Part shown: positions 1 to 11,541 of the stretch, in pieces
How the letters are laid out: each line of letters opens with the position of its first letter
Position numbering within the stretch: the stretch's first letter is position 1
DNA from: Xylaria sp. FL1777
Taxonomy: Eukaryota > Ascomycota > Sordariomycetes > Xylariales > Xylariaceae
DNA length: 31,813 nt
Reading direction: 5' to 3'
NCBI GenBank assembly: GCA_022578965.1
Contig: MU400852.1
Location: 1-31,813 of the forward strand
The notes under the pieces: generated by a model
Seen by the model: the letters and a program-made list of their open reading frames with translations, nothing else
Databases searched by the model: none
Told to the model about the DNA's origin: nothing
Program-made: the position numbers and the translations under genes

Positions 1-3000
1 TATTTAAACTTATTTAAAGACTTTTTATTGCTTTAAATTGCTTAAATTTAATTATTAAGCGGTAGACTTTTTTATTAATTATTTTATTTTTTATTGTTTT
101 ATTGTTTTAATATTTATATAAAGATTTTTTGCTTAAAAAAAGAAAAATTACTAGCATAAAAGAAAAACTTCTTTAGCTTAAGAAAAAAGATACTTTTTTT
201 TCTTTTTACTAAAAAGTGCTATAATAATAGCTTAGTTTTTTTATATAGTTAATAATAAAGCTTTAAGTGCTTTAAATGCAAAAAATTTTAAAATTCTTAA
301 GATTATTTTTAGTTTTATTTTTATTTATTTTATATGTGCTATTGTAGCTATAATTATAACAAAAGCTATAACTGCTTTAAAAAAAACTGCTTTAAGAAAA
401 GCTAGCCTTATTAAGATCTGTTTTTAAAAGTTAAAAGCTAAGTTTAAAGAAATAACAAAAATTAAAACTTATATTAAAACTAAAGCAGCAATAAAAGCTA
501 AAACTATTATTAGAATTAAAATAAGTAAAACAAAAAAAAATAAAAGTAATATTGTTATTATAGCTATAACTAAATTAGCAAATAAAAAAACAATAAATAA
601 AAAAATAGTAAATAAAAGCATTACTAAAAAAAGTGCTAAGCTTAAATAAAAAAGTTAAAAAAATTATTTTTTAATTAGTAAGCTTAAAAGCTAAAACAAC
701 AAATATATTACTATAAATAGCTATAATAGCTTTTTTTTTAGCTTTATTGCTATATTTATTCCAAGAAAATTAGTTAAGCTTAATTTTTATATAATTATTA
801 TTAGTAAGCATATAATTAAAGAAATTTTAAACCTTTTAATAAAAGTAATAATTAGTAACAAAAGTAATATTATAAAGCAATTAAGCTTGCTAAAAAATAA
901 AAGTATTATTAAGGCTAATTTATAAACGTTAGTATTAATATAATATTAAATAAAAAAATTAAAAGCTAATATATTATTATATTAAGCTTAAGCTTACGTT
1001 TAATAAAAGCAACCTATTTAATAAAAATGTTAACTAAGTTTTGTTATAAAAACTAAAAAGCAAATTGCTTTTTGTTTTTTTTAATAAAAATAAAGTTAAC
1101 TTTTATAACTTAGTAATAAGTTTAACTATATATAAATTTAAAAATATTAACATTAAAACGCTTTATAAAATATTTTATTAAGGCTTATTAACTATTAAAT
1201 GTATTAAGGTTATAATTAAGCTAAACGTTATATTGCTTAATTTAATTAAACATATAGTTTTATAAAATTATTAATATTAAACATAGTATTATAATTAAAT
1301 ATGTTAACTTTATATTAATATTATATTAATTTATATAAGTGCAGTTAAAAAATAAATTAAACTTTTAATTTATAAATTAATTAATAAAGTACTTTTATAA
1401 CACTTAAACAATAATAAAAAACAGCTTTATATTATTAAATAAGCACTTTTTAATAACATAAAAAACTATTTTATTAGTATTAAAAATTATAAAATGCTTA
1501 TAGAACTTAGACTTTATAACGTTTTTTATAGCAGTATACTTTTTATTTATTAGTTTACTATAGTTTTTATATTTAAACAAAATATAGCTTAACATATTTA
1601 AGTTAATAATAGCTTTAATATAAACATAAGTTAGCTTTTTTACGGCATTAAAGTATATTTTCTTAAAAGTTTTATTATTATTTTTCTTTTTTTTGCTAAT
1701 AAACTAAACAATAAACAAAAAACTAGCTTAAAAAGCAATTAACTAAAAAAAAACAAAAGTATTAAAAGTATTATAAAAAGTATTAATAGTATTACTAGGT
1801 TTAAAGGTAGTAATAATATTAAAGCTATTATAAGCATAACTATAACTACTTTAAATAAATAATATAAGTTTAATTATAGTTTTTTTAAAAAAAAAAAAAG
1901 AAAAAAGTTTAAACTTATTTATAAAGTATTAGTACTTTATAGTTGTTATTTAGTAGCTAAAGCTTATTAGTAGTACTAGCGCTTAAAAATATAGCAACTA
2001 GTATTAAAAGTGCTAAAAACGCTAAAAAGCAAAAAACTAAATAGTTTAAATATTGCGTTTTTTTTTAATTTAAACCGTTAAACTTATAGCTTAATAAACA
2101 TAAGCAAATTATTATAAAATAAAAAGTAAATAAATATAAAAAGATTTTTGTTTAATGTTAAAGATTAAAAAAAGCCTGTTTATTTATGTATATATACTTA
2201 CTTATTAAACACTTTTAAAATATAAAAAAAAGATAGCAACAATTATAAAAAAAGAATTAAATTATTATTATAATTCTAAATAAGCGTTTAATTTACTGCA
2301 ATTAGTAAGTTAGTATTAATGCTTTTACTGTTTATAATACTAGCTATTATAACAAAAAAAGTTATAGTTTAAAAAAGCTAAACAAGCTAGTTTTTAAAGC
2401 AAATAAAACTAAATAAAAAGCCTAAAGCAATTATTATTATTTTTTTAGTTAAATTATTAAAAAAAAATTTTTCTGTAGTATTTTGTGTAATATTTTATTA
2501 CTATAGTTAAAATATTAAAGTATTTATTGTTTGCATACTAAGATTTTGTTGCTTTAATACTAAAGTATTAAAGTACTTGTATTGCTTGCGTTAATGTTTA
2601 TGTAAAAAACAGTATAAAATCGGAGAACTTCGTAAAAAAAAGAAAATAAAAGACTTTTATGTTTATAGCTATGCATTTTTTAATAACGTAGCTTTAGAAG
2701 CATTTTTGCACTAAATTTGCAGCATTACTTTTAATGGAACACTATTACTTTTTACTGCAGTTTTATACTTTAAACGCACTTTTAAAGCACGTAAAAAGTA
2801 AATTTAGCAATAAATTGCTGCTGCTACAATGCTTTAATAACATAAAAGTTTTTACGACTTTAAATGTTGGCCTAAAAAGCCTAAAAGCTACATTAGCAAA
2901 GCTAGCAATAAAGTTAACAATAACTTTATTTATAATAAAAATAACTTGCTAATATATAAAAATGAACTTATGCATAATATAAAATATAATAATAACTTTA

Positions 3001-4330
3001 AAATTAGCAATAATAATAATGCTACTTTTTATAATAGTAAATAAAAAACAAATAATAATAGTAAGTTTTATTTTTTTTATTAAGTTTTTTGCTTTATATT
3101 ATTTAAGCGTGCTTTTTATTATATTTTTGCACTATTGTTTAATATTTAAAAATAAAAGGCTTTAATATTATTAAGATTAATAATATAAATATAGTGCTAA
3201 TAAAAAACTACATTGTTTAACTATACAAATTAAATGTGCTTAAAGCAGTTAACTATAATAATAGCTTTAATAAAGCTTTAGTACTTAAGCTTTTTAATAA
3301 GCCTAAAAAAAAAAAAAAAAAAAGTAAAAGTAAAAAAAAAAGTAAAAAAAAAGTTAGCACTAAAGCTAAAGCTAAAGCAAGCAAAAAAAGCCTTAAAAAT
3401 AAGCTTATATAGCTTAAGCAAACTCTTATTATAGTTTTTATTATTAAGCTAGTATATATAACTATTAGCAATAAACCTTTTTTAGTTAATACTTTTAAAC
3501 TTATTAAAATAAAGCAAAATAAGTTTATTAAAACGTTGCTTATTAAGAAATTTTTTGCTGCTTTTGCTAATTTTTAGAAATTAAGCCAATTAAACTAAAC
3601 TACTTTAAAAAAAAGTCTTTAGTTTGTTTAAAACTAAAATAACAATAAAATTAAAAAGCTAGCTAACTTTTTAAAGCAGCTTTTAACTTTTATTAACTAT
3701 TATTGCAAAAGGTTTCCCTTTATTAATATGCATAAAATAAATATTTCTTTAAAAGCTAAAAAACTTTTAATTGTAGCAAAACAACAACGCTAAAATGTTT
3801 TAAATTAATTAAAGGCTTGCGTTTATAGCAACAAACTATTAGCAAAAAAACAAAGCAAAAAAAAAAACATTATTTAATGTTAAAAAGTTTAAAGCTAAGC
3901 TTTTAGCGTTTATTAAACTTACTTTTTTTAACTTTTTTTTTATAATTAAAACCTTGATTTTATTTAATATTATAAAAAGCATTATGTAGAAGCTAAAACG
4001 ATTTGTTAATTTATTTAAAGAGCTATATAAATTACGTGCTTAAATAAGCTTAAACTATGCTTTTAAAAGCATATTTTTTTATTTGCTTCTAAGTAAACAA
4101 GCTACTATTTTAGCTAAAAACAATATTTATTATTGTTGCATAAATATTAAGTATTATTATTATATTATTAAAAACTATATAGTAATAGCTATAAGCTTTT
4201 ATATTAGTTATATTTTTAGTTTTAGTTAAAACTTAAAAATAGATTTATATATTTAAAAAAGTTAAAAAGTTATTGTTTTTTAAATTTAGCAGTACATTAA
4301 TAAAAGATCTTTTTATTTTTAAAGTATTAA
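1..4330. other. RIP-degenerate AT-rich DNA, no recognisable gene
   Basis: No open frame of meaningful length survives on either strand. Stops are dense in all six frames and most C and G are gone. It contains homopolymer runs and a low-complexity tract near 3305-3378. The patch at about 2520-2960 keeps more CpA than the rest. I could not recognise any protein motif by translating parts of 3500-4330 on the plus strand. It is most likely old transposon DNA, and its right edge is the insertion point of the Ty3/Gypsy element that starts at 4336. Confidence 0.6.
3305..3378. repeat. low-complexity A-rich tract with TAAAGC hexamer repeats
   Basis: A run of 19 A (3305-3323) is followed by A-runs interrupted by single GT pairs, and then by three tandem TAAAGC units (3361-3378). 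The minus-strand frame through it gives only a Leu/Phe-rich artefact. It is simple-sequence DNA with no function visible. Confidence 0.8.
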
Positions 4331-4335
4331 GCTTA
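4331..4335. repeat. 5-bp target site duplication GCTTA, left copy
   Basis: GCTTA directly precedes the left LTR (which starts TATAATAG) and is repeated exactly after the right LTR at 12036-12040. Five-base duplications are usual for Ty3/Gypsy integrases. The match also fixes the LTR boundaries. Confidence 0.9.
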
Positions 4336-4829
4336 TATAATAGACCTATTATACATTAATATAATAAGTTCGCCCTTAGGGTCTTAATTTGCAGGTAACA
4401 ATAAAATCCTTAGCAGTAGTCCGTTAAAAAGGTTTTTAAAGAACTTTTACCACTAAGCATTAATAAAGGTCTTTAAAGAATTAAAAGTAATAAGTATATT
4501 AGTGCTTAACAGTTATAAAAAAAAATTAATAGCTAAAAAGCTAAAACTAAATAAATAACTAAATATAGAAAGTGCTTAACTATATAAACAAAAAAAAGGT
4601 AAAAAAAGTAATAACTTTTTTTAGATTATTATAAGTTTAATAAGCACTAAATTATTATAAGCCTAGTAAGCCTTAAATTACTGTAAGCTTAATAAGCCTT
4701 AAATTACTATAAGCTTAGTAAGCTAAGTAAATTATTACGTAATTTAGCTTTAGTTAGCATAAAACTTCCGAAGTATATATAAAAGCACTAAGTTGCTTTA
4801 AAGGCTACTTTAATGCTAATTTTGTAATA
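4336..4829 (-). repeat. LTR of chromovirus (3' LTR in element sense)
   Basis: This copy pairs with 11542-12035 over exactly 494 bp. It begins TATAATAG, where an LTR would have TG and RIP of TpG gives TA. It ends GTAATA, where the partner keeps ATAACA with the canonical CA. All differences I saw against the partner are transitions, with no indels. This copy keeps G+C in places such as 4370-4385 where the partner is mutated, and the reverse holds elsewhere. A TATATATAA string lies at 4774-4783, but I do not assign it as the promoter because it would sit only about 46 nt from the element-sense LTR start. A tandem 26-bp repeat lies inside. Confidence 0.93.
4625..4728. repeat. 26-bp tandem repeat, four units, inside LTR
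   Basis: Four consecutive 26-bp units start at 4625, 4651, 4677 and 4703. They share the core ATAAGCTTAGTAAGC with transition differences between units. The same array occupies the same place in the other LTR (11831-11934), so it belongs to the element and predates its insertion. Such arrays can be transcription-factor or enhancer repeats in U3, but nothing here proves that role. Confidence 0.85.
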
Positions 4830-4845
4830 TTATTTCTTTTTTTTT
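4830..4845 (-). other. Polypurine tract of chromovirus
   Basis: Immediately inside the left LTR the plus strand reads TTATTTC followed by a T run, which is an almost pure purine run on the minus strand. A polypurine tract touching the 3' LTR primes plus-strand DNA synthesis in LTR retrotransposons. Its position confirms the minus orientation. No convincing primer-binding site was recognised at the other end, next to 11541. Confidence 0.7.
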
Positions 4846-5520
4846 AAAATTGTTGTTTTAACAATTTTTCGTAAGTATTTTCTTTTTTTCTTTTTTTACA
4901 TGTTAAAATGTTAAAGCGTATTAAAAAAACTAACTGCTTATTAAAAATAAAGCAAAAACTTGTTTTTGCTTTTTTTATTAACTTTATTAGTTATAAAGTT
5001 ATGCTTTATTTTTGTTGCTTTAATTAATTACTAACGTATAAAATAACAAATAATATATTTTATTGCTTTAAATGTATGCATGCTAGCTGCTTTTATAATA
5101 AATTAAAGGTTTTAATTAACTTAATTAATAATATAGTCTTTAAGCACTGTTGTTTTAAAAAAAAAAAAAAGCAAGCAAAATAATAGCTGCTTTTAGTTTA
5201 AAAAAAACTAAAACGAGCTTAAAACAACTTTAACTTTGTTTTAAGCAAGCTAGCTTAGCTTTATATATAAAAACGTTTTTTAAAAGCAAAAAGCATTAAA
5301 ATAGTTTAATAAAAGCTTTAATCCTTAAATAAGTTAAACAAAATAAAGCGCATTAAAAAAGAACAAAAAGCGCTAGCAAAAAAGTAAAAACAACAAAAAA
5401 AGCAAGCTAAAGCAATATAAGCTGCTTTATTTAAGTTTAATTAAAATTTCCTAAGCATTTTTTTTAAAGTTAACTTTTTTTTTTTAGTTTTAAGCAGTTA
5501 AAATATTAGTAGTAAAACTA

Positions 5521-5658
5521 ATTTATAATTATTGCAGCAGTTTTTAAATGTTTTTTAAGTTTTTAAGTATTATTAATATATAAATATTTGTTTTATTTAA
5601 TAAAATACTTAATATTATTATTGTTTTAACAAGAATTTAATATGTTTTTAACTTTATA
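5521..5658 (-). pseudogene. C-terminal chromodomain of the integrase
   Basis: In the same frame as integrase the minus strand reads VKNILNSC, then an Asn-rich loop, IKYFIK-x-NKYL, then YINNT-x-KLKKHLKTAA. In chromodomains the equivalent stretch runs from a hydrophobic ILDSR-type strand through an aromatic-rich YxVKWxGY strand to a TWEP-type segment and a C-terminal helix. The match covers the whole fold of about 45 residues, with Trp codons turned into stops and Asp into Asn. Chromodomains of this kind bind methylated histone H3 lysine 9 and guide new insertions into heterochromatin, which fits the AT-rich surroundings. Confidence 0.85.
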
Positions 5659-8580
5659 AACATTTTAATCTGTTTTTATTTTTAGTTATGTTTTAATAAA
5701 TGTTTTAATAAGTGCTAATTCTAGTAAAAAAATGTAAAAAATAAAATAAATTTACATATTTTTTAGTAATAATAGTTTATAGTTAATAAATAAAATAACT
5801 TTCTTAATTTTAAAAAAGCTAAGTTTTTTAAATTTTAATTTATTGCTTAGTTGTTTTGTTTTAATTTAAGAAATATTAATGTTTGCATTTTATTTTTGTT
5901 ATAATAAATAAACTTTGTTTTTTTTCTTAAAGGTTAGTTCTTTAGTTCGTTTTTTGTTATAATATATTAATATCTATTGCTATAAAAACTAAAAACGTAA
6001 TTATAGTTTAACTTATAACGTTTTAATTTTTGTTGTAATAGTTTTTGCTTAAAGTGCTATAATTAAAATAGCAAGTAGTTTTATTAATGTTTTTTTTTAT
6101 TTTTTAATAGTTGTTTATTATTTATAAACAGCTTTATGCAAAAATATGTTCATATTTTTGTTTGTTAATATATTATATAAAATCTGTGCTATTAATAATA
6201 GTTTTACTTAATTATTTTATTAATAGTTAATATAACTTTATAAATATTGTTTTAATATTTAGTTTAGTTTTTTTGTTTATTTATTAGTTTATAAGTAATA
6301 AACAGTTAAAAACTTAAGTTTAATACTAATAAACTTAAAAAAGCTTGTTTTAAATTTAAAAGTAAACAATTTATTTTAGTTAGAAATAATCTTTTTTAAT
6401 AGCTTATGTTTATTTAAGTATTATTATATAAAAGTATATATAAGTTATTTAGCTGTTATATTTTCTTTAAATAATAAAAAATAAGCATACTTAGTAAGTT
6501 TATTAATAATAACTTATATTTTATTATATTATACTTCTGTAATTAAGTTAATTAATAAAAGTAATGCTATAATAAAATCTTAAGCAATAATGTGCTATGT
6601 TTGTTTAAGTATTTATATAAGTTATAGCAGTTTATAAAGTTTATGTTAAGCTGCTTTAGCTTTGTTGCAAATATTATACTTTTTTATAATAGATTTAACT
6701 ATGTTTTATAGTTTTAAAAAATTATATTTTTTCTGCAGTTATTAAACTATTTTTATTGCTTTTTAGTATTTATATAATAAATGTTCATAAAATTTCTTAA
6801 TAAATTTATTTTGTAAAGATTTTAATAAATAAACCTTATATTTATACATTAGTTTATTATTTTTTAATTTTTTGTGCTTTTATATTTTTGCTAACTTTTC
6901 TAAGTTATAAATTTATTGTAGCTATATATCTGTAAAGTTCTTAAGTATAATTTTAACTTTTAAGCTTTTATTTTCTTAAGAATATAATACTTAAATGTTT
7001 TTTTTTAAAACTTTAAATCTTTTTTAACTTTGTTAATTAAGTATATTTGCTTAAATGTTTTCTTTTTTCTTAATATAACATATCTTAAAGTTAAATTTAA
7101 AAAAAAAAACTATTTAATTCTTATGTTGTTTAATAATTTTTTATATAGTTATAAACTTTGTTAAGTTTTAATAATCCAAATAAATCTTAACTAGCTTTAT
7201 AATTTTTATAAAAAACGGTTTTTATTTTTTAAGTGCTATAATAATTACAAGTAGTTCTTTATTATATATAAAGTATTGCAGTACTACGTTTTATAGTGCT
7301 TTAAAGTAATAAGCTACTAAGTATTATTTTTTATTGTTTTTTAATTGTTTTAAAACTTCTGCAATTATACTATTTAAAGCATTTGTTTTTAGCTTTTTTT
7401 TTTTTTATAAATTAAGTAGTTTAATTATAAAGTTAAAAATAACTTTTAGTTTTAGTTCTTTAAAAGCTTTTTAAGCTTTTTTTAAAATTAAAAAGAACTT
7501 TTTTTTGTATTTTTTCTTTATATACTTTATAAAGTAAAACGCTATTTTTTTAAAGTCTTAAATTAACATTTAAACATAGTTTAAAAATCTTAATACTTGT
7601 TATATATTTATAACAATAGCTAGATTAAATATTTTTTAGTTTTATATTATATTAATTTTTAACTATTAAATTTATATTTATTTTAAAGTAATTATAAATT
7701 CTAAAAAGTTAATCTTTTATATGTGCTATATATATTTCTTTATATTAAGTTGTAATTTTGCTTGTTTAAGTGTTTTTAATACTTAAGTTATATATTTCTT
7801 GTGTTTTTTTAGCGTTTTAAAATAAATAAAAATATTATTTAAATAAATAAACATAAATTTGTTTAAAAACTTCCGTAAAATTATTATTATTATATGTTAA
7901 AAGCTAGCTAATGCATTTTATAGTTCTTATAGCATAATTATGTACTTATATAGTTTATATACTATTTATATAGCTATTTTTTACTTTTTTTCTTTAGTTA
8001 TTTTAATAGCATAATATTTATTTAAAATATTAACTGTTATAAACTATTTTGCTTAACTAATATTTTCTTTTATAGTTATTAATAAAGTAAAAAAATATTT
8101 ATTTGCAATAATAATTACGTTTAATAGTTAATAATTAATTACTATTTGTTATATTAGTTTTTTTTTTTTATTAATTAGTTGTTTTTTATTTTTTATTTTA
8201 AGTATTAGTACTATAAAGTATTTAGCAAATAACTAAAACTCTTTTAAAAATCTTTTTGCTAGATTTTTCTAAATATATTTTTATAAAGCGTTTGTTTTAT
8301 TTAAGCTTATATAGTATACTTAATAAAGTTTTAATTAACATTTTTCCTTAATAAAAATATAGTAGTTTTATAAGCTATGTTTAAAAACTTCTTTTTTTTT
8401 TTTTTTTTTGAATAGTTTATAAAATCTATAATATGCTTTTAGTATTTTATTTAGGATTTCTTTTGCAATTTTTTTAATTTTTTTGCTTTGTTTTTTACTT
8501 TTTTACTTAATAATTTTTGCTTTTTATTAAATTAAAAAGTTGCTGTTTTTTAGCTATAATATTCTTAAAATAATATTATA
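5521..8580 (-). pseudogene. pol: Ty3/Gypsy pol remnant: RT, RNase H, integrase, chromodomain
   Basis: Read on the minus strand in a single frame. RT: an INY motif (family VDYR) near 8120; ATG-x-x-x-E-L-x-NALASF at 7900-7938 (family VMPFGLTNAPASF); catalytic YLDD now YLNN at 7834-7845. RNase H: TNAL at about 7375-7386 (family TDAS), followed by LVAYYFKAL and KELLVI. Integrase: zinc-finger region at 6601-6840; DFI at 6571-6579 keeps the first catalytic Asp (6577-6579); KLTKYAYF follows at 6475-6501. The second catalytic Asp is Asn at 6379-6381 in the ISN-x-NKLFT motif, and the catalytic Glu is Lys at 6271-6273. The chromodomain follows. Gln, Trp and Arg codons have become stops throughout, with no frameshift. 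The protein once copied and integrated the element and is dead now. Its start and the gag-pol boundary could not be set. Confidence 0.93.
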
Positions 8581-11541
8581 ATTAAATATATTAGTAATAT
8601 TTAATACAATTTATTTTTTGTGTTTTTATATAAATATATTAAAAAGCTTAGTTTTTTTAAGTATATAATTATTATTATAGCTAAAAGTGCTTTTATTAAA
8701 TCTTTTAATCTTTTAGGATTTTTGCTTGTATTTCTAAAAAATTTCATTTTGTTTTATTACTTTAAATAAAATTATATTAGCTTACGCTTTTAAATTAATT
8801 AAAGTGTTATACTTTTTTCTTTAATATATAAGTTTAACTTCGAATTAATTTTTTTAGTTATTATATTAAACTTTACGTAAAGCTTTAGTTTTTTTAGCTA
8901 TTTGCTGCTTTTTTAGCAAGTGCTTATTTTGTTTTTTGATTTTTCTTTATAAAATGTTTAAATGCTTGTTTTATTTAGTACTTTAAATGTTATTATACTT
9001 TGTTTTGTTTTTGCTTTTAGTTAAGCTTTAAATTGTAGTTTTTAAGCTTTTTTACTTTTAGCAACTATTTTTTAATATAATTTTGCTTTAATTAGCTAGT
9101 AATATTTATAGCAGTTGTTTTTATATTTCTTTAAACTAATGTTATAAATATAATTAAAATTCTTTTTAAATGTTATAAATCTTTATAAATCCTTGTAGTA
9201 AATTATAGTTATAACTAATTACCTCGATTTATAAAAGTTCTATATTTTTATTTTTATAATTTGTTTAAAAAATTAATTGTTTTTTAGTTTATTAAATAAA
9301 TATTAGTAGTAATAATATATTACGTAATAATTTTATAATACTTTATTATATCTTAAATCTTTTAAGCATAAAATATTATTATTGTTTTTTATTATAGTTT
9401 TATTATAGTAATAACTTTTAGCAATTAGCTAAATTACTAGTTTTAGTTTTTAAAACATATTAGTTTTTATGCTAACTATTAGTACTTTTTTGTTTTATTA
9501 TATTTAAAGCAGTTTAAGCTATAAAAATACTTTGTTTATTTTTATTAGTTCTTTTTTTATAATGTTTTTTATAGCTTTTAATTTTATTTATTTTTGCTTT
9601 AAAGTTTTATAAGTTTTATTTTTTTAAGTTTATTTAATAACTAAATATTTTAGTAGTTTATAATTAGTTTAATAATTATACTATTTATAGTTATAGTTTT
9701 GTTTTTTTAAATATAACTTTTTTTTAAGCTATATTTTAGGCCTTAATAGTTTAAAATCTTTATAGTTTTATAAGTTTGCTAGCTATATTAATTTATTACT
9801 TTTTATTATTTGCTACTTTTAGTTAAACTATTTTTTTAAGTTATATATTAAATAACTTTAATTGTTTATATAGCAAATATATCTTTTTGTAATTTGTTTT
9901 AATAACTATAAAGCTTTTAAATAATATTTATATGTTTGTTTATTTTAACCTATATAAATAAAGCATTTAGATTTGTTTAATATAGCACTTCTGTTTTAAC
10001 TTAAAATAGTAACTTTATACTTTTGCTTTAAAAACATATTTTTTAAGTTGCTTTGTTATTTTTTGTTGTTTTAAACTTTTATAACTTGTACTTTTTTTTT
10101 TAGTTAAAAAATCTTTCCTTTTTTATAGCTTTTTTTTCTGTTTTTTTTTTTAGATTAGCATTATTTTTAAAAATATTCTTTTTTTCTATAGTTATAACAT
10201 TTAACTTTAAACATATTTTAGATTTATTGTTTTTAGACTTTACTAATTTGTTTAAATCTTTATTTAATACTTTTTTAAGTATTTTTTTTTTATTTTTTTT
10301 AGTTTTTTTAGTTTTAAAGTACTAGTTAAATAATTATTAATTAATTATAATAACTATATTAATATACGTATTAATTCTTGCTAGTTTATTTATTTTATAT
10401 AGTTTGTTTTAAACTTAAGTTTTAAGTTTATTATAAAATAAATAAAACAATATAAGCTTAAGCAATTTTAAAATTACTGCTAGTTATTTAAATTTTATAG
10501 CATAATTTATTATTGCTTTTATTTGTTTTAAACAGTAAAATGCTTTTTTTGCGTGTTTTGCTTTTTAAGTATTTTTAAATAATATTTTTATTCGATTTTT
10601 AAACTTAACGTAATTTTTAAAAATCTTTTTTGTTTTTAGCTTAAGGTTAGTTAACTTATTAGCTTTTAGAAAATCCTTTAAAATAAGTTAAAACTATTTT
10701 AGTACTTTTTTTAATAAAAATTATAAAATAATTATTACTTTTTAGTTCTTTTTTATAATAGTAATAAAGTGCTACTTTAAATATAGTTTAGCATAAATTA
10801 AAAAAGCTTTTATATTTATAAATTTATTATAAAGCTTTAAAGCAATAAATTTAAAACCTTTAATGTTTAGCATTTTTAACATTATAAAAAATCTTAATAG
10901 TAAAAGCAGCAGTAATAATAAAAAGTTAGGTTTTTTATTTTAAATTATTACTTTAAGTATAGCAATAATAAAAATAAACGCTAGGTTTGCTAGTAATAAT
11001 ATAAAGGTTAATTATAATATAATTACTTATTTAAAGCTTTAATTTATTGTTATAATAGCAGTTATTATTGCTGCTTTAATTATTATAGCTAATGTTTACA
11101 CTAGTTTAAAAGTTATAACACTTAATATTTAAACTGTTTTTTAGGTTAAAGCAACTAGTTTGCTTTATAGCACTAATATTAACGTTAATTCTTTTTTATT
11201 GCTGCTATTTAACTTTTTTTTTTTTACTATAGCTTTTTCTTTAATAAAAGTAGCTAATAAAAGTACTAACGTTTGTTATTTTAATACGTTGCTAGTTTTA
11301 AAAATCTTTAAAATCTTTAAACTTAATTTTTAACTTTTTGTTTTTAGTAGTATAACCTAAATTTAATCTATTAGTTATTAAGTAAAGTTTACTTATATAA
11401 TGCTATTTAGCATTTTTATTTTTTAAATATTCTTTAAATATACTTTTAAAAGTTTATTTTATAAACTAATTATTATTTAACTTGTTTATATTAATATTTG
11501 CTTTTATATGCTAGGTTTTACTAATTAAAAAGCTATTAAAG
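8581..11541 (-). pseudogene. Probable gag-protease part of the chromovirus
   Basis: This is the part of the internal region upstream of RT in element sense. The frame shared with RT continues at least into 8521-8580, where IILRIL-x-LKTATF resembles the IILGMPWL segment near the C-terminal end of Ty3/Gypsy proteases. Further up, the frame is Lys- and Thr-rich, as gag often is. I could not find the protease Asp-Ser/Thr-Gly triad or a gag zinc knuckle; RIP would turn Cys codons TGT/TGC into TAT/TAC or leave them ambiguous. Strand composition (T-rich on plus) stays the same up to the LTR at 11542, so I take the whole stretch as part of the element. Confidence 0.6.

Noticed and set aside
1404..1595. 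63-codon minus-strand frame
   Set aside because: Lys/Ile/Phe/Asn composition expected of random AT-rich DNA; no motif.
2734..2952. 72-codon ATG frame on the plus strand
   Set aside because: Leu/Lys-rich with no recognisable motif, no promoter or neighbouring gene; the size is possible by chance in a locally less mutated patch. Noted as part of the CpA patch only.
3253..3471. 72-codon minus-strand hydrophobic frame
   Set aside because: The Leu/Ala/Phe composition comes from A-runs and TAAAGC repeats on the other strand; a simple-sequence artefact.
4143..4262. Possible Cys/His zinc-finger domain left of the chromovirus
   Set aside because: A readable frame with spaced Tyr that might have been Cys, but residue spacing did not fit any family and the frame breaks before the insertion point.
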